From a virus, in the IMG/VR virus record IMGVR_UViG_3300049595_002415, positions 1 to 38,207 of that record: a DNA stretch of 38,207 nucleotides; one strand, 5' to 3'. The notes beneath the pieces are model-generated. The model had not been told where the DNA came from. It made no database searches and saw only the letters and a program-made list of their open reading frames with translations. This document shows, in pieces, positions 12,986 to 22,313 of this stretch. Positions within the stretch are counted from its first letter, which is position 1; every line of letters starts with the position of its first letter. Both the position numbers and the translations under genes were made by a program.

Positions 12986-14161
12986 CTAGAACTTGATGAT
13001 AAACATGAGGGCGATGTTACGCGGACGCGTCTCGGTGCCACCGGTTGAGGCCGTGTTGTATGGCGTAATGGTTTCAGCGCCGCCCGTGCCGGTCGTGGTC
13101 AGCCCCGATCCAGTGTCATCGGTTGCAGACGGCGGCGTAACCGAGTGAACGTGCGCCTCAAGCTCATCAGCCTGCGCCGAACCAAACGCGCGAGCCGGGT
13201 CAATGCCCCGCCCATTATCCCAACCACGCGCAAACTCGCCGCGCATATCGGGCAGGTTGAAAGTCGTCGAACCGTCACCAACACCAAACACCGTGCCGAT
13301 CGCCGTAAACAGGCCCGCATATGTCGTCCTAGACACCGCTGCGCCGCTACATTCCAGCCAACCAGTAGGGGCCGTGTTGGCCGCATACATGGTCACAGAC
13401 CCGACAGGCACAGCCGCCGCAAACGTGCCAGCCGCGCTAAGGAAACGAGCCGCCGCCGTATCTCCAGCCGCAGGGGCAGGAACTAGGCCCTTAGTGCCAC
13501 CCGATCCGCTATCACCCACCACCGCGCTTAACAGCGTCGTTGCTTGAGTGCCTGTCAGGTCTTCTACAGCACCCGTTCCAGCCGTCACCCGGCCCTTGAT
13601 CGTGGCCGTGGCTACCGTCGCCAGTTTGGCATTCGTAAACGATGCGTCAGGAACGGTCACAGTCGAGGTAAAGGTAGCCGTGCCGTTAAAGGTTTGGTTT
13701 CCGGTAAACGTGCCGGTAGCGACAACCGAAAGCGTATCTGCCCCTGCGTTGCCAATGGTCGTGTTACCGTTGACCGTTAGGTTTCCGGTGACGGTTTGGT
13801 TTCCAGCAAACGTCACACCGAGCGGGAACGTCACCCCAGCCGAGGTGGCAGCCAGAACTGACACACCACCGCACACTAGGCTTACCGAGTTAGCAGCCGG
13901 AAAATAAAAGCCCGTATCTACATCACCAATCACCGAGATTGACGGAGCCGTAATCAGGCCATCGGAAACGCGGATGCCTTGAGCAAACGGAATGACCGCA
14001 GCCGCAGCCGTCTGGCCATCGGATGCAAGCGATTGCGTCAGCGCCGTAGCGAGGTCCGCAAGCGTGGCGTTCCAATCATCCGACAGGATAGCGGTTTCAG
14101 GAACCGCAGGGTTCCATGTGTTTGATGGGGGCGAATATGAGCCGGAACCGTTGCGGGCCAT
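12986..14161 (-). CDS. Tail fibre with collar domain
   Basis: A 391-aa fibre protein. The middle is Thr/Gly/Asn-rich with short repeats (GNQTVTGNLTVNGNTTIG), indicating a beta-structured shaft. The C-terminal 130 residues contain the phage tail-collar signature: PVGSVTMYAANTAPTGWLEC, then FNLPDMRGEFARGWD and a His-rich AHVHS segment. Together with the next gene it makes a two-component adsorption apparatus. A GAGGAC precedes the ATG. Confidence 0.88.
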   Translation of the reverse strand: MARNGSGSYSPPSNTWNPAVPETAILSDDWNATLADLATALTQSLASDGQTAAAAVIPFAQGIRVSDGLITAPSISVIGDVDTGFYFPAANSVSLVCGGVSVLAATSAGVTFPLGVTFAGNQTVTGNLTVNGNTTIGNAGADTLSVVATGTFTGNQTFNGTATFTSTVTVPDASFTNAKLATVATATIKGRVTAGTGAVEDLTGTQATTLLSAVVGDSGSGGTKGLVPAPAAGDTAAARFLSAAGTFAAAVPVGSVTMYAANTAPTGWLECSGAAVSRTTYAGLFTAIGTVFGVGDGSTTFNLPDMRGEFARGWDNGRGIDPARAFGSAQADELEAHVHSVTPPSATDDTGSGLTTTGTGGAETITPYNTASTGGTETRPRNIALMFIIKF

Positions 14162-14163
14162 CT

Positions 14164-16506
14164 CTAGTCCTCTTGTCCTGAGCCGAGAGCTACAGTCGCA
14201 CGAATGCGGTTAGCGCCTCGGGGACGGTTAAGCGCACGGGTCAGCCGAGCGTTAAAGTCTTCGGAGTTGGCCATCAGCAGATTGGCCAGTGTGTCTTTGT
14301 TGGCTTGTGCCGTTAGCTCATCAACCGCACCCGCAACGCGTCCAGGAATTCGCATTGGATTTAACAGCGAAGCCCACGACTCTTGAACGGCATCGCCGCC
14401 GCGCATTTGCCGTTGAAGGTCTTGAATAAACGCTGTTTGCGAACCGCCTTGATGACGTTGGCCGGTCGCCATCAGTATCTCAACCAGATTAGCCATTGGG
14501 TCGGAACCGCGTGGCGGAACCGCGTTGGCATTTATAGGCGGAAACGCCATGTTAGGGTCAGGGCGGTTTACAACGTCGAGCGCACCCATGACGGTCCGGC
14601 GCTGTTCAGGGTTACCGAAAGCGCGAGCGGCAAAGTTTGCGCCGCCAAACTGATTAGCGCCTGTTGCCAGATTTTGTTGCGCTTCCATCGCTTGACGCGC
14701 CAGTTGTTGCCGAACAAGCGGGCCACCGACAGACGGGTCAATCTCGCCCATAAGCTCTAGCGCACGGGCGGTTTCAGCGGCTTGACCCTCAAACGGCATC
14801 GACGGAAACAACGCTTCCGTTTGTGCAGCAAGTTTGGGCTGAACATCAGATTGTCCGGCAATTGTGCCGATGGGTCCGCGCCGAAGCGGATCAACAAATG
14901 CTTGGCGTCCCGTTGCTACGGTTTGTCGTGCTGCTGCAAACTCAGGCGATGTCGCCGCCGCCAATTGTCGTGCCAGTGCCGCCGCCTGTTCGCGCCGCGC
15001 CGCCAACGTGTAATTTCCCGTTGGGTTCATCACACCGGGACGAACGTTTTCGCCCATCGTGTCAAGCTGCTGAATGACACGGTTTACGGTCGAAAGGTCT
15101 TCAGGCCCGCCCGTGACAAGCGGGGCAAGTTCTTCATTTCCCATGAGTTGCGCCGACGCGGCGCGATAGGATGGATCAGCTTGCAGTCGCGCAAGGTCTG
15201 CCGGGTCTAGCGTTTGCCCAGGAAGTTGAGCGTATAGCGGTTCTGCGCTTTCATTTACGCGCTGGCGCATTCTGGTAAGCACATTTTCCGCTGCGCTTTG
15301 TGCTTGCCCAGCAAGCTCCCCCGGTTCAACCAACGGGCCAATTTGCTCAAGTTGAGCGTTAATCGCGTTTCGCGTTTGCTCCGGCAATTCCGCAAAATAT
15401 CGCTGCAAAAGAGGCGACTGGCCCTCGACTGCTCGCTGCAACTGGCCTAGTCCGGTTGCGCCGCCCGTAACCTGTTGCAGAGCATTGGCGTTAGTCATGT
15501 TAATGCCTGCCGCTTGCGCTCTATCCCTAAGCGCCGCCGCCATTTGCAATTGTTGCGGTGTCACACCCTGCGCCGCATTCCGAAGCGAAATGTCAGCACC
15601 GCCGCGAACGGCATTTACGCCCCCGACCGCCAAGCCGCCGCCAAGGCCAGCAATGGTGCGGGCCATAGTTTGCGCCGTTGGGCTTGCGCCCATGCCTTCC
15701 GCAATTTGTGCAGCGCCTTCACTAGCAAAGGCGGGAACTGCTACGGATGCAGCCCGCGTTAACGGACCACCTGGTGCGAGACCGCCAATCAGGTTTTCGC
15801 CAAAGGTTCGTGCATACTCACCCGGAACCGTTTGCGGCTGGTAATAGTCGTAACCAATCTGGTTCCGAATGGTCTGATTTATTTGCGCTCCGGTAGGCCC
15901 AACAATGCCAAATCCCGGCATATTTTGGCCCAGCGATTGCTTGCCGTAAATCATTTGGCCAATGGTGCCTTGCATACCGCCTAAACCGGTCAGGCTTTCG
16001 ACCACGCCGGTTGGGAGCGATTTGGCTATGTCAGTGCCAACGTCTGAGTTTTCTTCGATAAACAGACCGGGCCGGATTTCTTGCGTTCCCGGCCCACCGG
16101 CACCCGGACGCGCATCACGCATCATTCGTGACACTTCACCGTTGGGCAGCCTGACATACATTCCCGCGTTCAGATACGCGATGTCTTCCGGCGGAAGCGT
16201 TTGAAGGTCGATAGGGTCTAACCGCGTTCCTTGGTTGCCAAACGCCTTTGCGTTGGCTGCGGCTTCTTCCGCGCTCATAGTGTCCAGCGGGGCAGACGGC
16301 GGTGTTGCCCCAGCAAGGGGTGGAGACGGATAAATGCCGTTGTCACCCGGCAATAGTTCCGGCTGAAAAGGCGCATCTGGGCCAGCTTGCGGAACGGACG
16401 GGCGAGGAGTGGCGGCGGGGTCGTTTGCCCAAAACGGCGCAGGTTCGCGCTGCTGGCGAGTAGGCGCCGCAATCGGATCGTTCGCCCAAAACGGTTCCTG
16501 CCTCAC
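14164..16506 (-). CDS. Internal virion / DNA ejection protein (780 aa)
   Basis: A 780-aa Gln/Ala/Gly-rich protein in the position of P22-type ejection proteins, between the tail hub and the fibres. The N-terminus carries two copies of PFWANDP about 20 residues apart. Two Gly/Ala-rich hydrophobic stretches (around residues 240-310) could insert into membrane during injection; the remainder is mostly helical. No enzymatic domain is visible. GTG start overlaps the upstream stop (GTGA). Family assignment rests on size, composition and order. Confidence 0.6.
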   Translation of the reverse strand: MRQEPFWANDPIAAPTRQQREPAPFWANDPAATPRPSVPQAGPDAPFQPELLPGDNGIYPSPPLAGATPPSAPLDTMSAEEAAANAKAFGNQGTRLDPIDLQTLPPEDIAYLNAGMYVRLPNGEVSRMMRDARPGAGGPGTQEIRPGLFIEENSDVGTDIAKSLPTGVVESLTGLGGMQGTIGQMIYGKQSLGQNMPGFGIVGPTGAQINQTIRNQIGYDYYQPQTVPGEYARTFGENLIGGLAPGGPLTRAASVAVPAFASEGAAQIAEGMGASPTAQTMARTIAGLGGGLAVGGVNAVRGGADISLRNAAQGVTPQQLQMAAALRDRAQAAGINMTNANALQQVTGGATGLGQLQRAVEGQSPLLQRYFAELPEQTRNAINAQLEQIGPLVEPGELAGQAQSAAENVLTRMRQRVNESAEPLYAQLPGQTLDPADLARLQADPSYRAASAQLMGNEELAPLVTGGPEDLSTVNRVIQQLDTMGENVRPGVMNPTGNYTLAARREQAAALARQLAAATSPEFAAARQTVATGRQAFVDPLRRGPIGTIAGQSDVQPKLAAQTEALFPSMPFEGQAAETARALELMGEIDPSVGGPLVRQQLARQAMEAQQNLATGANQFGGANFAARAFGNPEQRRTVMGALDVVNRPDPNMAFPPINANAVPPRGSDPMANLVEILMATGQRHQGGSQTAFIQDLQRQMRGGDAVQESWASLLNPMRIPGRVAGAVDELTAQANKDTLANLLMANSEDFNARLTRALNRPRGANRIRATVALGSGQED

Positions 16507-18056
16507 TGTTTTGTCCTACGAACGCCGTTAGGGTCAATGTATGGTTCACCGCTTGCAAGCTCGTTGTATTGCGCTTGTGTGGTAATCCGAGGCGGCGATC
16601 CGCCGCCACCGGCAGGCGTTCTTGGCGGTGCCGGAGCCTCGTCGCCACCCACAATGTTACGCGGGTCAATGCCGTAATCGTTAGCCATGCGCGTAAAGTC
16701 TGTCACCCGCGATTGATAGCCCTGCTCGTAGGTGCCGAACTGTGCGCGACCAACCGCGACAATTTCCGCCCGTTGTGCTGGCGTCAAACGCTCGCCGGTG
16801 ACGACGCGGTTGTAAAGACCACGAATAGTTTCGGGCACTCCACCCGAGTTTTGCACCGTCGCAGCTTCACCTTCGCGCACGGTCGAACCAGGGTCAAAGA
16901 TTTTCATTACGCCAAAGATGCCGCCGACATCACCAATGCCGGTGCCTTGGCCAAGCGATGCTTCGACCTTTTGGAAGGCTTGGCGAACGGTTCTATATTC
17001 TTGCGTAAGTGTTCCAAACTCGCGCCGCAATTCACGCTCATTCTGAATGCGGTTGCCGCCAGCCGCAGGGTCTTGCGGACCGCCACGAATAGGCTGAAGG
17101 CCCCCGTCAGGGCCAAGCTCGTATCCCGGGTCTTGACGGCTGACAACAGACACAACGCCTTCAGGGCTGCGCGTCATCAGCGTTCCAGCCGGAACCCCGA
17201 AATTGTTTCTAGGACCAGCCAAAAATGTTTCGTTTTGTGCTTCTTGGGGAACGCCTTGCTCACCAAACAACCGAACAGGCGGCGTCGCGCCAGTCGGGTC
17301 AGCCAAATAATTGATGCCGTTTACATCGACGACGATTCGCCGTTCAGCAGCAGGCGCGTCCATGCGCTGACGAATGCGGCTAATCTCGCCATTTACCCAC
17401 GCTCCGACAGCAGGGTCACCCGTGCGGCGGAATATTTCCAAGCCTTGTTGAATGCCTGCCAGTTCGCCAGGAGTGCCCGCCAACGGGTTTTGCGGGGCCG
17501 CAGGCGCAGCGGGCGCAGCCATTTGCGGCGCGGCAGTCGGACTAGGTTGCGCTGGCACTTGACCAAACAACAGCGCATTTTCCAGCGTTGGCTGCGGCGT
17601 TGCCTCGACGGGCGCAACCGGCGTTGGGGGCGGCACGTTAGCAACAGGAATGGGCTGACCGACATTGGGCAGGTTAGACCCCATGACCTCACCAACCGGC
17701 GCTGTAGGCCCGGTCGATGCCGGTGTGCTTGGCATCGGCACCGTCGTTGGCATGGGCGTAGGTGTTGATGCAGCGGCTGACGGCGGCGGTTCGCCGCCCA
17801 AACCACTGAGCTGCAAAGCATAAGCACTAGCCTGGTCAGCCGTCCGCGCTGCCCGTTCGTCCCGCACCGCCCGTTCTGCACGGTTAGCGCCGAATTGCGT
17901 GATGCCTTGACCAAGAAGCCTAGCCGCTAGTTCGCCGTAGCCGCCCTTAATCTCAACGGGCTGGCGCTGTTCTTCAAGCAGTTTAGCCAGCATTGCGCTA
18001 CGGCGCATTGCCGGGGTTTCGATCATCTGCGGGGCAGGCATGGGAGCGCGGGCCAA
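16503..18056 (-). CDS. Internal virion / DNA ejection protein (517 aa)
   Basis: A 517-aa protein with a helical N-terminus (AMRRSAMLAKLLEEQRQP), a long Pro/Ala/Thr-rich linker (about 90-180) and a helical C-terminal half. Low-complexity linkers and position among ejection genes suggest a virion protein injected with DNA. I chose the TTG at 18056, one base after the previous stop and behind GGGGAAA; ATG 18041 is an alternative and ATG 18107 would overlap the previous gene by 50 nt. Confidence 0.6.
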   Translation of the reverse strand: MARAPMPAPQMIETPAMRRSAMLAKLLEEQRQPVEIKGGYGELAARLLGQGITQFGANRAERAVRDERAARTADQASAYALQLSGLGGEPPPSAAASTPTPMPTTVPMPSTPASTGPTAPVGEVMGSNLPNVGQPIPVANVPPPTPVAPVEATPQPTLENALLFGQVPAQPSPTAAPQMAAPAAPAAPQNPLAGTPGELAGIQQGLEIFRRTGDPAVGAWVNGEISRIRQRMDAPAAERRIVVDVNGINYLADPTGATPPVRLFGEQGVPQEAQNETFLAGPRNNFGVPAGTLMTRSPEGVVSVVSRQDPGYELGPDGGLQPIRGGPQDPAAGGNRIQNERELRREFGTLTQEYRTVRQAFQKVEASLGQGTGIGDVGGIFGVMKIFDPGSTVREGEAATVQNSGGVPETIRGLYNRVVTGERLTPAQRAEIVAVGRAQFGTYEQGYQSRVTDFTRMANDYGIDPRNIVGGDEAPAPPRTPAGGGGSPPRITTQAQYNELASGEPYIDPNGVRRTKQ

Positions 18057-18057
18057 T

Positions 18058-19002
18058 TTATTTCCCCGGACCACGGAACGGATAGGCACCAATGCCAGCG
18101 GAGCCAAGCGAGAACAGGCCGCTCATTAATGCGTTGTTCTGGCCCATCCGCGCCTGATAGTTCTGGTTCAACTGGTTTTGCGCCAAGCCTTGAGCGCCAA
18201 GAACGTCCGTCTGGCCCACGCCGGTCGGGCTGTATTGGATGCCCTGCGGCATACCAACTTGGCCCGTGCCTAGCAGGGCTTGAAGCTGCTGAAGGGGCTG
18301 GTTCTGGACGTAAGCCCGCTCTTGGAGGCCCTGCGTCCGCGCCTGATTACCGAATGTCCCGCCCGCAATGGCTTGCTGAATAGCGCGAGATTGTTCCGCG
18401 CCACCGGCTTGAATGGCTTGGTTGGCTGCCTCTCCGTATGCGTCAGCTCTATCTCTAGCAAAATCAGCTCGAAGGTTTCGCGTTGCCTCGCTATTCGCTC
18501 CAAGGCCCTGCGCGGCAAGACGTGCATCTTGCGACCTCTCAAGCCGCTGAAACTGCGGGTCAAGCCTACGGGTCTGGCTGGCATAAACCGAATCCTCAAA
18601 CCGTTGGCGGTCAAAGTCAGGCGCGTTGTAGCCTTGCAGTTCCGGCAAGCCCTCGGTGTTTAAGCCTTGACTAAGCGCGGTGTTCACCCGGCCAATTTGC
18701 TGGCCAGCCGTGTCAAGGGCGCTACCGTAAACGCCGGTCGAGCGTTCGTAGTTCTGCTGTTCAAGCGGCGAGAGCGTCGTTTCCTGACGGTAGCCGCCTG
18801 GTTGCGTCGGGTCTGCAACGTAGCGCGTTGTGCCTTGGGGGCCGCTAGTGCCAATAAGGTTTAATCTTTGCTGCTCTTGTGCCGTGCGCGTGTTGGCGCT
18901 TGCTTGCGCGTTGGCAAGCGCTACGGGATCGGGTGCGGCGGGGGGGCGAGGCTTAGAGATGGGGAACGCTCCCGAGACACGTTGAATCTGTGTTGCGACC
19001 AC
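18058..19002 (-). CDS. Internal virion / DNA ejection protein (314 aa)
   Basis: A 314-aa Gln/Ala/Asn-rich protein, mostly helical, ending in a Gly-rich hydrophobic segment (ALMSGLFSLGSAGIGAYPF). Composition and place match small ejection or tail-associated proteins of short-tailed phages. Its 5' 82 nt overlap the acetyltransferase gene in another frame, where both frames read Pro/Ser-rich sequence. No enzymatic motif seen. Confidence 0.6.
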   Translation of the reverse strand: MVATQIQRVSGAFPISKPRPPAAPDPVALANAQASANTRTAQEQQRLNLIGTSGPQGTTRYVADPTQPGGYRQETTLSPLEQQNYERSTGVYGSALDTAGQQIGRVNTALSQGLNTEGLPELQGYNAPDFDRQRFEDSVYASQTRRLDPQFQRLERSQDARLAAQGLGANSEATRNLRADFARDRADAYGEAANQAIQAGGAEQSRAIQQAIAGGTFGNQARTQGLQERAYVQNQPLQQLQALLGTGQVGMPQGIQYSPTGVGQTDVLGAQGLAQNQLNQNYQARMGQNNALMSGLFSLGSAGIGAYPFRGPGK

Positions 19003-19403
19003 TCAGAGGCCAGCAAGCCGGATATGATTGTGTCATCGTCACCATAACCGCGCCTCACAGTCCCTTCGTGCTTAAAGCCGAATTTCTGTAGGAACTGGCG
19101 AGCCTTACGCAGTTTTTTCGGCGTGAGACTGGTGATCCGATTGCACCCAAGCTGGTCGAATGCGTAGCTGAGTATGCCCGTGACAAGGTTAGGCGTCAAC
19201 CAGTTGGACCGACTAGCGGCAAAGCTAACCTCAATGTTGCGATATTGAGGTTGATATTGGTTGAAAACCACACCGCCTATGAGATTGTCGTGCTTATCGA
19301 CCACCCCGATGGCCTCGCATGGTCCCCAGTCCAGTCCATGCCCAATCTGGTCCGCTACCCATTGAGCGACCAAGGGCGAAAACGGGCCAGAGACTAGCCT
19401 CAA
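18921..19403 (-). CDS. GNAT-family acetyltransferase
   Basis: A 160-aa protein of the phage GNAT type: LGCNRITSLTPKKLRKARQFLQ around the acetyl-CoA-binding region and FGFKHEGTVRRG near the end, as in RimJ/RimL-like enzymes. I chose the TTG at 19403 (TTGA overlap with the hub stop), which gives the usual N-terminus; GTG 19457 would extend it inside the hub gene. Placed among virion genes, it may acetylate a virion or host protein; the substrate is unknown. The Pro/Ser-rich last 15 residues overlap the next gene. Confidence 0.75.
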   Translation of the reverse strand: MRLVSGPFSPLVAQWVADQIGHGLDWGPCEAIGVVDKHDNLIGGVVFNQYQPQYRNIEVSFAASRSNWLTPNLVTGILSYAFDQLGCNRITSLTPKKLRKARQFLQKFGFKHEGTVRRGYGDDDTIISGLLASEWSQHRFNVSRERSPSLSLAPPPHPIP

Positions 19404-21088
19404 AGCTGCCCGCCCGTCTGGTTTTCGTATTTCAGATTGAACGCAATAATCTCGCACGGCGCATTGGTGTTCCGTGCCGATTGCATCGCAATGATGCCGT
19501 CTGCCTCATAGGCCAGCGACGTATCATCATCCACGCCGAGGTCAATGAAAAGTGTGGCATTAGGCGCCACACGCATCCGCACGGCACCGCAGTAACCAAT
19601 CCCCGTAACGCTCGTCCAGCTATCGCGCGTTTGCACAGCCTCAGACCAAACCGCTACATCCCAAAGGCCCGTATCCCAACGCCCGCCCGTTGTCCTAATC
19701 GTGGTCGGAACAGCGGTTGGCACTTTTTCTTTGAAGTCGGTAACGATTTCGATGGCCGGTGCCAGGTCTGCGCTAATCCGCAACACCGGCTGGATCATCT
19801 CAAACTTCTTCAGGCTGCCACGCGAGCCGAAATAGTTAAACGCCGTCTTGATGTCGCCAACGATGCCGGTGTTATTGTCCGCAAAGCCGCTGTCCCACAG
19901 ACAGACAGAATCAGCCGCACCAAAATACATCTGGTCATTGGCCACAGCCCAGCAGAATGCATTGATGCCCGTAAACCGGCACCAAGCACCCGTCTGAACG
20001 TTCTGCACATACTGCTCCGACCGCGTGAGATTGGCTGTCGGGACGTTAAAGATTGCCAGCGTCCCCTTGGGATACAGCGCACCTTCCCAACCAAAGTTGT
20101 TGCGATATTTGGTCGTCGATTGCTGAAATGCGTTCTGGATTTTCTGCGTCAGCGCCACAAGGTTTTCTTGTGCGCGGTCCAGCTTCAGCGCCTGAGAAAG
20201 CGGAACGACACCGTTGGTCGTCAGCACTACCAGGTCAGAACCGTATTTGATGAGCGACCGGCGCGAGAGCGGCAGGCCGATGTCATAAACGCCAACCAGT
20301 GCCCAGTTGTTTGCGTCCGAAGGGTCAAGGCCCTGATACACAGCCACCTGTCCCTGCGTAGTGACCCACACTGCCAGATCATCGGCACCGGAACCACCAT
20401 CAAGCGTCCAAGTGGCTTGGCAAAGGATTGAGCCGCCCTTGTCGAAAATCGGGCCGAGGTCCAGCAGATTAGCAGCGCCTTGGATGGCAAACGGCTCAAG
20501 GAACCAGCACCGCAGGCTATCCTCTTGCACAAAGAACAAACGGCCCTTGTGGTCCATCACGTCAACCAACGTGCGCGGGTCGAGGGTAATCACCCCAGCC
20601 GAGCCGGTAATGACCGTTGAGGCAAACGTAGAGCCGTCGTAATAGACCGGATCGACAGCCCCGTTAGCGGCAATCAAAAACGTCCCAGCGTCATTGGCAA
20701 AGTTAATCCATTGCCACCGCGCATTACCAGCACCGGAAAACACCTCAACCGGCGCATCGTTTTGATTGCTTACGTCGTAAAGCGAGCCACCCGCCGCTGC
20801 AAAAATCTTGTCGGCAGTCGTCGCGACACCACCGCGCCAAACCAAAAGCGATTCAGTCGGAAGCGGCATGCCCTCCTGCCACGGCACATAGCCCTTACGC
20901 AGTTCGACATAGCCAGCGCGGGGAATAAAGTTGTCCAGAATGACCGCGTTCTCAGGCGGCATATCAGCCAATGGCGATTGAGCATCCCATCCACCGACAG
21001 GCGCCGGGACAGCGCGTCCGATAGACACTCGCTGTTGAGTTACCGACCGTAAGGGCTGGCGACCGTATCGCTGCGCCGCTTGTCTCAT
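19400..21088 (-). CDS. P22 gp10-like tail hub / DNA stabilisation protein
   Basis: A 562-aa beta-rich protein with recurrent short blocks ending in Trp/Tyr/Phe motifs, as expected for a propeller-like tail hub. Size and place (after the gp4-like adaptor, before ejection proteins and fibres) match the P22 gp10 family that plugs the portal and carries the spikes. I chose ATG 21088 (ATGA overlap with the upstream gene); ATG 21100 is also possible. Assignment is by position and general character. Confidence 0.6.
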   Translation of the reverse strand: MRQAAQRYGRQPLRSVTQQRVSIGRAVPAPVGGWDAQSPLADMPPENAVILDNFIPRAGYVELRKGYVPWQEGMPLPTESLLVWRGGVATTADKIFAAAGGSLYDVSNQNDAPVEVFSGAGNARWQWINFANDAGTFLIAANGAVDPVYYDGSTFASTVITGSAGVITLDPRTLVDVMDHKGRLFFVQEDSLRCWFLEPFAIQGAANLLDLGPIFDKGGSILCQATWTLDGGSGADDLAVWVTTQGQVAVYQGLDPSDANNWALVGVYDIGLPLSRRSLIKYGSDLVVLTTNGVVPLSQALKLDRAQENLVALTQKIQNAFQQSTTKYRNNFGWEGALYPKGTLAIFNVPTANLTRSEQYVQNVQTGAWCRFTGINAFCWAVANDQMYFGAADSVCLWDSGFADNNTGIVGDIKTAFNYFGSRGSLKKFEMIQPVLRISADLAPAIEIVTDFKEKVPTAVPTTIRTTGGRWDTGLWDVAVWSEAVQTRDSWTSVTGIGYCGAVRMRVAPNATLFIDLGVDDDTSLAYEADGIIAMQSARNTNAPCEIIAFNLKYENQTGGQL

Positions 21089-21279
21089 ATCGCCACCCAT
21101 GCCCCGGAACGGTTCTGATAGCCTTGTGCGCCGATATAGAACAACCGACCGTCTGGGCTATCCGCAGCGGCTGGCAGGGCTGAACCATAGCCCGGCGCAT
21201 ACACTGACAGCAGCGAGTTAATCTTCTTGCGCTGCGTCTCTTGGTTTTTGGTGTCAGAAATGGTGACGAACAGAATCAT
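21085..21279 (-). CDS. Small hypothetical virion-region protein (64 aa)
   Basis: A 64-aa protein between adaptor and hub, joined to both by ATGA overlaps. N-terminal half polar and Lys-rich, C-terminal half with aromatic residues (GRLFYIGAQGYQN). No family recognised; a minor adaptor or hub-assembly factor is possible from position only. Confidence 0.6.
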   Translation of the reverse strand: MILFVTISDTKNQETQRKKINSLLSVYAPGYGSALPAAADSPDGRLFYIGAQGYQNRSGAWVAI

Positions 21280-21980
21280 CCGGGGAACCCGCCCTCTTGG
21301 ATGTTTGTTGACCAGCCGTAATAGTTCCCACCCGTGCTGTCGATAATGGTGTTACCGCCATCTCTGGCCATGCGCTGATTACGCTCGCCCTGATAGGTGC
21401 GAAAATCCTCCGCGTAGTCCAAACCCTTAGACTTCAAAAATCGCCAGCGAAGGCCAAGCGGGAACAGCTTGTCATCCAGATACGTCAGGTCGGTGTCAGC
21501 AAGGAATGACGATTGCGCCGATCCGGCAGCCGATTTGGCCCAGTTTGTCGTAATGTATTCATACGCAATGGTCTGACCAACATCCGGCGTCGGGGTGACC
21601 AGAAACTGACCGTCCCGCTCAATAAACGCCAGAAACACCCTGTTTAGTTGCGGCTGGGCTTGGATAGCCTGCCACTCTTGAGGAGTAATAGGCCCGTAAA
21701 TATAGCGCATCGTCGTTCTGTTAAAGAACGAGTTGGCAATAAAATGGTCCAGATCAGACGGGATTGCACTCGATTGAACCGCGCTTGCCACCGTATTAAA
21801 CAGGTGTTGCCGACGCATCACCTGCCAATCGTAGGTGCCAGACAGTTCGTCGCCTTCTTCATTGGCCAGCGCGTAAAGCTGCTGAACCTGTGCGTCAGTC
21901 GAGTTTACGACTTCCGTAGGGACGGGGATGGACAGCAGACGACACGCCCGCTGGACAATCTGAAGAAGGTTCATCGCCAT
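21276..21980 (-). CDS. Head-tail adaptor (P22 gp4 / tail-tubular-A-like)
   Basis: A 234-aa protein beginning with a helix-rich segment (MNLLQIVQRACRLLSIPVP) followed by YALANEEGDELSGTYDW, the pattern of podoviral adaptors that ring the portal. The remainder is mixed alpha/beta with a Trp-rich LGLRWRFLKSKGLDYAED. It sits between minor structural genes and the hub. ATG 21980 and ATG 21974 are both possible starts. Confidence 0.65.
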   Translation of the reverse strand: MAMNLLQIVQRACRLLSIPVPTEVVNSTDAQVQQLYALANEEGDELSGTYDWQVMRRQHLFNTVASAVQSSAIPSDLDHFIANSFFNRTTMRYIYGPITPQEWQAIQAQPQLNRVFLAFIERDGQFLVTPTPDVGQTIAYEYITTNWAKSAAGSAQSSFLADTDLTYLDDKLFPLGLRWRFLKSKGLDYAEDFRTYQGERNQRMARDGGNTIIDSTGGNYYGWSTNIQEGGFPG

Positions 21981-21983
21981 TGG

Positions 21984-22313
21984 TTAGGCCTTTGCAGGAC
22001 GCCCGCGCTTTTTAGGGGCGGGGATGATTTCATGTTCCGCCACAACGTCCGTTTGGTCGTCGCTGACAGGCTGGGCTACACCGCCGGGACCATCCACCCC
22101 GTCGTGATCAAACGCTTCAATCGGCGCGTTATTGAACGCCGTCTTGAGATACATATCATATTCCGCGCCATGCGCCGCCTTGTCCGCGTCTGTAGCTACA
22201 CGCGGGCCAATGACTGACGACGAATCAGCCTGAAAGCGGAACATCAGGAACTTGCCTTCCTTATAGAAGGTAGCACCAGGCTTATACATCACGTCGCGTT
22301 CAAGACCGCTCAT
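21984..22313 (-). CDS. Hypothetical protein with AT-hook-like tail (109 aa)
   Basis: A 109-aa protein with an N-terminal MYKPGATFYKEGKFLMFRF segment and an acidic middle. It ends in KKRGRPAKA, an AT-hook-like GRP motif. That tail suggests contact with DNA, perhaps at the head-tail junction, but the family is unrecognised. ATGA overlap with the upstream gene. Confidence 0.6.
   Translation of the reverse strand: MSGLERDVMYKPGATFYKEGKFLMFRFQADSSSVIGPRVATDADKAAHGAEYDMYLKTAFNNAPIEAFDHDGVDGPGGVAQPVSDDQTDVVAEHEIIPAPKKRGRPAKA

Noticed and set aside
16569-17768. Long plus-strand frame (399 codons) opposite an ejection protein
   Set aside because: Arg/His-rich shadow without motifs or coupled neighbours.
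19319-20431. Long plus-strand frame (370 codons) opposite the tail hub
   Set aside because: No recognisable domain, wrong strand for the late block and antisense composition.
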